From Plasmodium brasilianum (Eukaryota; Apicomplexa; Aconoidasida; Haemosporida; Plasmodiidae), in assembly GCF_023973825.1 (NCBI RefSeq), contig NC_090125.1:372001-436000 (forward strand): a stretch of DNA of 64,000 nucleotides, given 5' to 3'. This document shows, piece after piece, positions 48,816-59,045 of this stretch (position 1 is its first letter; the number at the start of each line of letters is the position of its first letter). The notes beneath the pieces were generated by a model that had not been told where the DNA came from, did no database searches, and worked only from the letters and a program-made list of their open reading frames with translations. Made by a program: the position numbers and the translations under genes.

Positions 48816-49288
48816 AAGCTCTCCTTAGGCTCATATTCGCCAAGAGTTTTCTTTCTCATATGCTGGTTTAAAAATATGATAATTTTTTATGAAAAAACAG
48901 CAAGTATGCTTAAATTTAAAAAAAAAATAAATTCAGTATGTTCGTATAATACATACATACGTACGCGTAATCTTTAAATTGAGATTAAATTTTTTTAATA
49001 TCTTTATTTTTACTTCTTTCTTCCTGTCAACATGTAACAAAAAAAAAAAATAAATAAATAAAGAGCACGCTATATTTTTTGGGCACTCAGTATGACAAAG
49101 CATGAAGAGAGTACTAGCTAAAAATTAAAATAATATAGAACATTATCATATATCTGAACCTACCTCCATTTTTGTATTTCCATATTTCGCATAGAATTTA
49201 CTAAAGTTTAAGGGACAAAATACACTTTACAAGTATATATATAAAATTACCTATTTATTTGGGCATACGTATATATGCGAAATTGTAC

Positions 49289-49319
<31 letters not shown>

Positions 49320-49670
49320 TTTTTTAAATATATGCGTATCTATTCTTTTACAAATGCATATTAAATTTTACACAATATATAGTAGTACTCACACATAAAC
49401 CCTCACATTATTCGCACAACAGAAAATAATTTATTGCTCCAAAATCTACCATGCAATTAAATATAAAAAAATATTGTTCCAAATATGCCCCTTTTATGAG
49501 TTTTCCTTTTTTACAAATAGACCATTTATATAAATCCTTTCCTTGTTCATTTTAAGAATACTATAGGAAAGAAGCACAAAACAAAACCACCCCATAGAAT
49601 GAAAATACAGACGAGTTTATATTAACCATTTTTGTTTACAAAAATAGAAGCAAAACAAAACAGAAGAAAA
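47648..49670. other. Divergent intergenic region, GH35-like / CZIB-like
   Basis: This 2-kb region contains TATGTACG-type runs at 47770-47850, (TA)n at 48208-48256, a poly-A tract at about 48784-48813, a poly-T tract at 49288-49325, and a G-rich tract at 48085-48098. No gene is supported. It should hold both promoters. Confidence 0.65.
48085..48098. other. G-rich tract
   Basis: Seven G, one A and six G in a row, in sequence that is otherwise almost free of G runs. It lies about 440 bp upstream of the GH35-like start, in its template-strand promoter region. It might form a two-layer or intermolecular quadruplex. Confidence 0.6.
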
Positions 49671-51351
49671 ATGAAATACACAGTTGTTCGTATCAAAGCT
49701 GAGTTGGAAAACGTTAAAAACTTATTCTGTGATGACGACTTTTTATGGACGTTTAATAGTAAAATTATGAGAATACATTGAATTCTTTCTTTATTGATTA
49801 TGTATATGTATGTGGGTGTGAATGTACATATTATTATTATTATCTTAATTTCATTTTATGTATAATTGTAATGTTTTCGTTTTTCTGAAAAGTGCCTACG
49901 TACAGATATGTACGAGTGTGTACATGTATGCATATATATATATATATATGTATACCTGAGCATGTGTGTGTGCACTTATTTTCACGTAGTAAGGGATAGC
50001 TCCTCATCCTTAACAAGGGAAAATATACAATTTAGAAAAACGGATGAACTAAGTATACCTAACAGTAGAGGGTAAAAGCATATAAAACAGACGTCTGTAT
50101 TAGTATATATATATATATATATGTATATTTTTTTTTTTACACCATATAATACATGTATGTGTTGTATATGTATTTATATATTTATATATTCTTCATTCTT
50201 TTCGCTTTTATTTTTTTATGCGAATTTTAGAACAGCTAATTTCTTAGTTAAGTGGACAGAGTATCCCAAGTACTCAACCATCAATTTTGTAGAAGTAACA
50301 ATATGAACGAGGGTCCAAAGGAGCAAATAGTCATGCATGCGTATATACATATATATATATATGCATATCTGTACATACTTAAGTTTATGTAATCTACTAT
50401 TATGTTCGTATTACCCTTTTGGCGATCTTTCTTGTCCATCTCTTAGACAAAAAATGCTTGCTCATATGGTGAAGATGTTAGCAACGAATGGCACGACTTT
50501 GCTAGTTTTGAATGCAGAGGGTAAAGAATGAAGAAAATAGGATAAAATAAAATAAAAAATAAAATATAATAAAATTTTGTAAAATAAAATATAATAAATT
50601 AGAACAAATTAGAACAAATTAGAACAAATTTGAACAAATTAGAATAAATTAGAATAAATTAGAAATAATTAGAATAAATTAGAATAAATTAGAATAAATT
50701 AGAAATAATTAGAATAAATTAGAATAAATTAGAATAAATTAGAAATAATTAGAATAAAATTAAATATTCTTTTTATACCTATGCGGTGCATCTACCTATC
50801 CATTTTATTATTTCCCAAAATATATGACCCCTTCATAATTTCATTTTTTTTTTTTAGAATAGAAATTGTTGAGTTTATCCCAACTAATAATTTTATCGTA
50901 GAAGATATAAAAGGAAAAATATATTATGATGTAAATTTATCTGATCTAAATTGGTGTGATTACAATCAGGTAAGTATAAACTATATGTTGAAAAGGATTT
51001 TTTTTTTTTTTTTTTTTTTTTTTGAGCATATTAATTAGTTTACTCCCTTTTTTCCTTGCGTACTGTTGCAAAGGGAAAAGGAGTAAAATACAAGAGTGCC
51101 AATATATATACAACATGTATATATTTATATGTACACTTAAGTGCATAAAACATACATATATAATACAACATACACATTACACATACCTAAGTGATGCAAA
51201 GAAAGAACTCTGCGTGAAAAATCGAACATCATAACAACTGCATTTATTTCTACACACAAATTTGTTAAAAATGTGAAAGGCATAAATATTTGTAGCTATA
51301 ATATATTTTAAAAGGATAAATTGTAAATTATTATTTTTTAAAAGAATAAAT

Positions 51352-51384
<33 letters not shown>

Positions 51385-51475
51385 TTTTAAATAGATAAAT
51401 ATTATATTTTTTTTCTTTTTTAAGGATCATGAAATGTGCGTAGGGATATATAATTTCGAATATGAAATTAATTAG
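49671..51475 (+). CDS. CZIB/UPF0587 (DUF866) family protein lacking zinc cysteines, 6 exons
   Basis: Exons 49671-49758, 49990-50071, 50231-50294, 50447-50520, 50858-50969 and 51425-51475 join in phase with GT-AG borders to give 156 residues, against 160 in human CZIB (C1orf123). Family blocks are recognisable: KAELENVKNLFCDDDFLW, SRGTANFLVKW, WHDFASFECRG, YYDVNLSDLNWCDYN and VGIYNFEYEIN. The eukaryotic family binds zinc through two CXXC pairs, in positions of the type KCGNCGE and KCKLCAR. Here those positions read NIRDSSSS and KWTEYPKY, so all four ligands are absent. Function in other eukaryotes is poorly defined, so I assign none. Intron 4 (337 bp) is largely a 10-bp tandem repeat. The first ATG of exon 1 aligns with the family start. 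Confidence 0.85.
50590..50757. repeat. 10-bp tandem repeat in intron 4
   Basis: Roughly sixteen units of ATTAGAACAA or ATTAGAATAA, with regular AGAAATA variants forming a higher-order pattern. The array fills the middle of intron 4 of the CZIB-like gene. Confidence 0.9.
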
Positions 51476-51744
51476 GTCCAGGAAGTGTGTAAACGTTAAT
51501 ACAACTTTTACTGCATAAGATGCATTTTTTTCATATTTACCTTATACACATACGTTATACTATATTATACTTATATAACAAGTAATATGTACTATGAATT
51601 CGTACATTTATTGTTTACTTATTTTGTCACAATAACACTTTTACTTTTATATTAAATAAACTTAAATTTATCAATTTCAAAAAATTATAGTGTTGTTAAA
51701 TACATTCCATGTATACACATAAAAAAAAAAAAAAAAAAAAAACC

Positions 51745-51890
51745 AAATAATAAAAACGATCAAATAATAAATAAAAACGACAAAATAATAAATAAAAACG
51801 ATCAAATAATAAATAAAAACGACAAAATAATAAATAAAAACGATCATAAAATAAATAAAAACGATCATAAAATAAATAAAAAAACTCTAA
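51745..51890. repeat. 21-bp tandem repeat
   Basis: About seven units of the form AAAAACGATCAAATAATAAAT alternating with a CGACAAAA version, so there is also a 42-bp higher-order period. The minus strand reads FYLLFDR/FYLLFCR in an open frame that I regard as a by-product. Confidence 0.85.
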
Positions 51891-51958
51891 AATAGTAAGA
51901 TAAAAATGAAATAAATACAGAAAGAAATAATTAATAAAATAAAATAAATATGCACTAA

Positions 51959-52041
51959 CGTAAATATTCAGATGAAACAAAAACGCTCAGACGTAAATAT
52001 TCAGATGAAACAAAAACGCTCAGAAGTAAATATTCAAATGA
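51959..52041. repeat. 33-bp tandem repeat, 2.5 copies
   Basis: Two identical 33-bp copies (from GTAAATATTCAGATGAAAC to GCTCAGA) are followed by a third, partial copy with a few changes. The unit is richer in G and C than its surroundings. Confidence 0.85.
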
Positions 52042-52163
52042 AACGTACATGCTACGAAGAAAATATGCACATAATTATGGCAAGTAAAAATAAAAAAAAT
52101 TTCCATTTATAATATTTTAATTTTTCACAAATACACATGTAAAAATGTATAAATTTTTTAAGG

Positions 52164-52181
52164 GGCGAAAAAAATCGCCCT
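52164..52181. terminator. Perfect inverted repeat beside the stop codon
   Basis: The sequence GGGCGAAAAAAATCGCCC can form a stem of at least GGGCGA/TCGCCC with a small A-rich loop. It abuts the TAA of the PITP-PH-ORP gene. In the mRNA it would be a hairpin at the start of the 3' UTR. A role in 3'-end formation or mRNA stability is only suggested by position. Confidence 0.4.
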
Positions 52182-52931
52182 TACATATCTGTTGTCTTTT
52201 CCTCTCTCTTCTTTTTTGAGTAGTTGTCCATGAGGATTCGTAATTTTATGTAGTCGTGGTTTGACCTACGAACGGTGCAAATGGGACGTATTTATATAAA
52301 GGCACATTCTTTAAAAGTCTCATGTTGTATGCTCAAATATATACATACATATAAACGTAAAAACGCAAAACGTAAAAACGCAAAACGCAAAACGTAAAAA
52401 CGCAAAACGAAAAACGCAAAACGAAAAACGCATACACATCAACACATAACTGTGCATGTGTCAGTCCTTACTTCGTTAAGTTAGCCGTGTTTTCCTTGTA
52501 GGTTAGATTCACTTTAATATCCTGCTCATCGCCATATCTGCTCACCACCCCAAATAAAAAAAAAGTTTTACATATTATAACATAAATACGTAATACAAGC
52601 ATATATAATACGCGTACATAAATATAAATTATGATATACACATCACATCCACGCTAAGCAAAAGCGCGACGCAAATGAAAAAAAAAAGTGCATTACTCTT
52701 TATCACTGTTCAGAATTATTTTATTGAAAACATTGCCACTCAAAATGTTCGTAATCGTTTCCTTTCTTTTAATGACTCCTAAAAATTCTCCATTTCTTTT
52801 CGTCTTATCTACAAACTAAGGAGGTAAAGAAAAGGTAAATAAAATAAAAATGCGCCTTAAAGGTCCATATGTATATTCTCACTACAATATGCATAGAAGG
52901 TGGCACCCTACATATATATACAGGCATAAAA

Positions 52932-52962
<31 letters not shown>

Positions 52963-55900
52963 ATTTTACGGGGAAATCTTTGTTTACTCACCCGTCACAC
53001 GTGTATGGGTGTATGGATGTATGTGTATACGTGTGTACAAGTGTATATATACATGTTTGCGCTTTTGTGTGTACAGGGTGCATATATACATTTACACGTT
53101 CGTCTGCTCGTTTATAAAAGAAAAACACCCTCTAGGCTGCTCTCATACCCGTATATCCGCACAGTTGCGCAGGGAGTCGCGTACAACCAATTTGTCGGAA
53201 AAGGTAAAGGACAGATTTCCGTGTAACAAGCCCTTCAATGTTAGGTGAGGCAATTTTAGATTCATCTGATAGTTACTCTTCTTATTTTTTATTTGTATCT
53301 CGTTGTCTACAACTACGGTAATTTCATCAAATGTACACATATTTTTTAGATTAAAATCTGAAGTAATTTGTGCTCTTGTTTTTACATTTTCCGCATTTAG
53401 GGAAAAACATATGGGATAATTATTTTTCATGCTCATACTAATTTTTGAATGTTCAAATGAGGCTTCCAATTTTTCATTTTGTTTCGATAAAATAAAAGAA
53501 TTTGCAAAAGTGGTATGCAACAAAATCATCGATTTTAATAAGAGGATAACATTACTAATAAATAAATCATCTGAATAATTTAAGTAGTCCTTATTATTTT
53601 CTAATCTTTCTATGTAATTACTTAGGACACATTTATTCGGTATGTCAAACAAACGTATGTACTCAACTATGTATAAAAACATCTTAGCTAAATTAATAAT
53701 AAAAAAAATATCATCCACATTTTCTATCAAAGGTATACATTTCATACAGTTAATATATTCTGTATGTGTTAAGTCATATATGTATCGTATCATATTTTTT
53801 GAAATTTCTTCATTATTAATATTATAAAAAATTTTTCGACATATCTGTTTCTCCGCTTCTTTCATATCATATCTCTGCTGCAGTTGTTGTAGTTCTAATA
53901 GTTGTAGTATTGGTATTTCAATCTTTTTTTTTTTTTTTGTATCTTCATCATATGTAACATGTTCCTGTCCTCGCCTTTTTTTTTTTTCCTTAAAAGTATA
54001 CAACATATCATCCATATTGTGCTTATTTAAATTACATTTTGTTAGTAACGATTTACTAATGCTTGAACACCTAGCATAATTTAAAAAATTATTAAAAAGT
54101 AATGACTTAAAATTATAACTTGTAAAATAATTGACGTTACACAATTTTTCATTTTTTTCATGGATTAGAAATAAATCAAATCCATCAACTTGTACATATT
54201 TTTTACAAAAATTATTTTTAAAATTTCTAAAATTTTTTAAAATATATTTCAACTTTACAAATGACCAATAGAAAAAGTTGTTCCTCAATTTTCGTAAAAT
54301 TGTCCCCACATTTGGCCCAAACCAAAATGTGAATACATCTCCGTCCATCGAGCGAAAATCAACCTTCCCACTGTCTCTACACTGTCGATCATCACTCACG
54401 TTCGTACCGCTTTTACTACTCACCATAATATTTATATTACCATTATCTTTAACACTGTTTGGATTGTTCATTACAGTGTCAACCCAGCTCATACTCCTAA
54501 CTTCCCCATGTTTCAAATTGATCGTAGGTATTCCATTCATTCCATTTTCTCTATTGTAATCTTCCTTAGATAAATTTATAATGCTCCTATAACCCTGATC
54601 GTTCTTTGCTTTTTCTACTTCTAATTTTTCCTCAGCACCGCTTCTCAAGCAGACTGCCACCGTTGCTTCTTCTGCTACTGCGTCTACTCCACTTGTGCAA
54701 ACTAATGAACCATCTCTATTTCCAATAGTTTCCTCATTCTCATAAGTTTTTCTTCTCCTCCTTATGGTCCCTTCAGTACTTCCATCTTCACTATGAGGTA
54801 ACATCACCCTGCGTGTCTCAGATACAACATCCCGATCTGCTTCTCCATAATTGAAAAGCTTAAAAAAGTTCTTCGCATTTTTGCTAGTATATTTAATAAA
54901 GAAATACGAGCGCAAGTGTTCATGTTCCTTTTTATCTGTACTATTCAGACTATAACATTTTTGTAAATATTGAGTACTGTAAGAATTTCTAGGTCTAAAA
55001 AAATAGGAAAAGATACTAAGTAACGGATTCATAAAATAAAGATTAAAAGAACTATACACATAACTCAAACAAGAATTCTTCGTTTTGAATACAGTCTTGT
55101 CCACCTCTCCTACATAATATTTGTCATCACTCATTAAAAAAGATGCCAAAAAATTAATATTCATAGGGATATCCATTGAACAGGTATACATAATTTTGCT
55201 AAAATAATTATTTTGCAAATACTTATTATAGAAAACCACAAATAAGCATAAAAAAAGAGAAGATAAAAAATAAAAAAGAAATTTAAAACATTTATATAAT
55301 GATATAAATGAATAAAAACATGAAAGAATAGAAAAAATATAAAAAAATATATAAACCAATTCATTATTCTTCCTTCTGTTATTTATATTATTGTCCATAT
55401 ATAAATCCTCCAAATGATAAGAAAAATCATCTAACACGTTACGATCTACATGATTTAGATTCATATTTAATAAAGAACTCAAAAAACCTTCTACATCATT
55501 ATATGGTATCATATTTTCATATTTATCATCCAAATGAACTTTTTCAACATGGTTATAATTTCTAAAATGTTGATAATAATAATAATCATCATCATCATCC
55601 TCTTTTTTCATATCATTATTATTATTGAATGAATTAATTTTCTCATATAAATGTTCATTTGATGGGTTCAACAATTTATTCCTCATTTCGTAAGCCTCTC
55701 CTCCTCCTCCCTCTAAATTGTAATTCTGTCTATACTCGTTAAATTTGATGAAAAAATTCTGAGTCGCTTCACTGTTAATTTTCTCGCCGGAATATAAGAA
55801 GTTATCATCTAAACCATTAATACCGTTAACGCTATTTCCACTACCTTTTCCATTATCACCATTACCATACTTACTGATGTTCCTCCTGTTACTACCATTA

Positions 55901-58900
55901 TTACCATCACTACTGTTATTTGTGCATACCCTGCCATATGTTTTCCATTTGCCTTCCTTTTCACCCAAAACTTGTTCATCTGTCGTGCTAAAATAACAGT
56001 CATTTTTTTCTGAATACTCTGCATCTTTTCTCCTACCGTAATGGGTATCAACATTTTGTTCCTTTTTATTGTAATCCTCATTCTTGTTCACTGACCTCTC
56101 CTTATATTCACCGGTATTGATAAATAATCCTCTCCTTTCCATATCTACTTCTTTCTTACAGTAATTACCACTGCCACCGCCACTGCCACTGCTACTACTA
56201 CTACTACTACTACTACCACTACCACTACCACTACTACTAATAACACTACTACTACTACCGCTATGTATAAACGTTTCCTTCTCTTCCCCTTCCTCTTTAC
56301 CATGAGCAATTTCATTCACAATATCACTCCTACTGTTCATATCGAACTTGTCAATTTTATGAACACCAGTAAGGTAACTAGCAGCATCGGTCGATCCGAT
56401 TCCCATCTCGTCTCGAAGTTCATCGCTATTCCCCCTGAATGACTCAAGAGAATTATTAAAAATCTCGACAACATCCGTGCAACAATTCTTTACAGTGAGA
56501 CTGTCCTTTGTCATGCTGTTAATATTATCACCTTCCTCGTGCTCCTTCATCTGTTTGTCCTTATGATTCATTTGATATTTTCCTTCAGTAAATCCATTAT
56601 TCATGAGAGTTGCCATTTGAACATCAATCATACATTTCTTTGTTTGGATTTCATTATCTGCACTTAGATAGCTAAGACTTTTCGAAACAGGGTTAACAAC
56701 AAATACGCTATTCCTTCCCTTATACTCACCAATCCACTGTATCTGTGCATTCAACAAATCCATTTCACCCTTCAACTCTTTTCTTGTATCATTAATGTAG
56801 TAACTCAACTTATTGCCTTTAATAACAAAGTACCTAAGTTTCCACGAGTAAAACATACCATCGTTTAAGCGGTACAAATATTCACCATATGCATTCGTGC
56901 CTATATTTTTTTTGAAAAAGAAAAAGCTGTCTGACTCCTCCTTTTGTTCGCTCATTCTTATTGGGTCTACTCTTTCTACAAATGTCTTGTTCTTATTACT
57001 CGGTTCACTGTGCGTATCCTTATGTACATCCTCATTTATACACACAGTCATATCTTCACAGTTCAACTTATCATCCTTCTCCTCATTCGGTTCCATATAC
57101 AACTCCTCCTTCACTTTCAACATTCTACTCCTTACTCTTGATTCCCTTGGCAAACTTAAATGTCTTTCTGATTGTTCTTCTAAGTTCATATCATTCTTAC
57201 AGTTATTACTTGAGTCCATAATATCTTCTTCCTCCAATTTGTTAAAATTTTTGAACCCTAGATCTTTGTCCTTTGAATTTTCATCATCTTCACTTTTAGT
57301 CCCTTGGCTGTACTGTGTATCATCAACATCTTCCTCATCATCATTAACATTATCATTATCAATATCGATGTCGTTACTTAAGGTTCTTGTACTTGTTTTC
57401 ACAAACTCCTGTTGTTCAAGTGTTTCCTTTTCTACTACCTTTTCTAAAGTATCTGGACACATTGTAGTATGCGAGTTTTCCTTACATAATGAAATACTTT
57501 TATTACTCCTAGTACCATATGATAATGTCGACGGTTGGGAGTGGTTATTATGATGCTCCTCTTCATTTGGAACATTGCTAATTGATACTTGTTTTTCATC
57601 AAAACATGCATGATTTTTATTATTACCATATGTCTTCCTTCCTGATTTTCTTATCATTTGTTTGCATGTGTTGGTTAATTTATTATTGTTATTATTGTTA
57701 TTGTTGTTATTGTTATTATTGTTATTGTTATTGTTAATATTGCTATTGTTGTTGTTAATATTGCTATTGTTGTTGTTAATATTGCTATTGTTGTTGTTAA
57801 TATTGCTATTGTTGTTGTTATTATTGCTATTTTTATTATCACTATCGTCATTATAATCAAAATCGTCATTATTATCATCATTATTACCATTACCACTGTT
57901 GTCATTACCATTATCTTGTTCCTTCTTCTTAGCAGTGTGCTTACCTGAAACCATTTTCGATTCCCCAACGACCTTACCATGGATAGACGACCCACAGGCC
58001 TCATTATCACCCTTGTTTTCATTTTCCCCATTACTACTTTTGATACTCTTGTCATTTTTGTTTCCGAGGTGATTACTAAAGAAAAGACTTTCATCACAAT
58101 GGGTCAAGTTATCAGAAAGAGATCCTTCAGCCTTTGCTTTATTCCACAAATTTTCAAGTTTCTTTTGGACATCTTTTTCAATCTTTCTAATATCTTCAAT
58201 TGATAAATCAAACCATTCATCAATCCAACAAAATGCTTTTCTATGATATTTTAAAATATTATCTCTCAATGTACCAATAATCCAATTTTCCAGTTTTGAA
58301 CAAAACATACCAAAATAAGGAACATTAACACTAAATAATTTATAACATGTCATTATAATTTTTGTGTTTTCCTTCCAATTTTCATCAAATTTACCTCTTT
58401 TTGCCTTTTCACTATAAAATAAAGAAGGATCTTCTTTCTCTTTATAATCCTTATTTGATATTTTATCATTAACAATATCTATATATACAACTTTTCTTAA
58501 TGGCAATAATTCCTCTGGTATGTTCAAAGCATTCTCTTCTGTATTAAAACCTATATGATGTGCTGACTCAACTTTAATAGTTGCTTTTGGAAATCCTATT
58601 GCTTCATAAACTGTTTTTAGATAAGGATAAAAATTCCATGATCTCTCATCAACTGAACAGTATTTAGGATCAACAAAACTTAACAACCATTTTGGTAATC
58701 TATTCAATAAGTTTATTCTTTTATATGTAAATTGCCCAGTATTCCCTTTTTCATCTTCATATCGTTCATTTTTTAATATAACAATACCTTTATTTGTATC
58801 ATCAGTATTACTACTACTATTCTCTGAATTCTTTAATAACTGTTCACAATCTTCTAACGATGCCTTTGCTACTAAATATAATTGACATAGTCTATACTCC

Positions 58901-58944
58901 TCAAGCGTCAAGGGCATAGCAAGCCTAAACTCCACCAGTTTCAT
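52181..58944 (-). CDS. PITP-PH-ORP multidomain lipid-transfer protein (4 exons)
   Basis: Exons 58944-53149, 52815-52697, 52537-52472 and 52265-52181 join in phase to 2,021 residues. Residues 1-275 are a phosphatidylinositol transfer domain (MPLTLEEYRLCQLYLVAKAS, GQFTYKRI, RSWNFYPYLKTVY, RKAFCWIDEWFDLSIEDIRK). Asn-rich and acidic linkers follow, including a poly-Asn run (coding 57680-57830). A PH domain lies at about 672-790 (GEYLYRLNDGMFYSWKLRYFVIKGNKLSYY). Hydrophobic segments lie near 1190-1250 and 1300-1315. The last 350 or so residues align with the oxysterol-binding-protein fold, ending in the three small exons. The ORP fingerprint EQVSHHPP is replaced by SMKNNYPI (about 1840). The fusion suggests lipid exchange at a membrane contact. 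Stopping at 53143 would cut the ORP barrel in half, so the downstream exons are needed. Confidence 0.85.
52360..52432. repeat. AACGCAAAACGTAAA-type repeat in intron 3
   Basis: Short units of AAAACGCAAAACG and AAAACGTAAAAACG are repeated within the last intron of the lipid-transfer gene (52471-52266). CG dinucleotides are unusually frequent for a non-coding stretch here. Confidence 0.8.
57680..57830 (-). repeat. Poly-Asn coding repeat
   Basis: AAC/AAT codons interrupted by Ser-Asn-Ile or Ile-Asn at a 21-bp spacing (NSNINNN) lie in the linker between the PITP and PH domains. The opposite strand encodes poly-Leu and is a shadow. Confidence 0.9.
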
Positions 58945-59001
58945 TTTCTTAAAAAACTTGTTCCAATATTATTATATATATATATGCGTACACACAAGCT
59001 G

Positions 59002-59045
<44 letters not shown>

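Larger units (their letters stand above)
51476..52180. other. Convergent intergenic spacer with two repeat families
   Basis: The spacer separates the CZIB-like stop and the lipid-transfer gene stop. It has a 21-bp array at 51745-51890, a 33-bp near-perfect repeat at 51959-52041, and near 52161-52183 a short GGGCGAAAAAAATCGCCC inverted repeat. Confidence 0.75.

Noticed and set aside
56897..57553. 218-codon plus-strand frame
   Set aside because: Antisense to the PITP-PH linker and PH domain; Ser/Leu-rich mirror of acidic and Asn-rich coding sequence.
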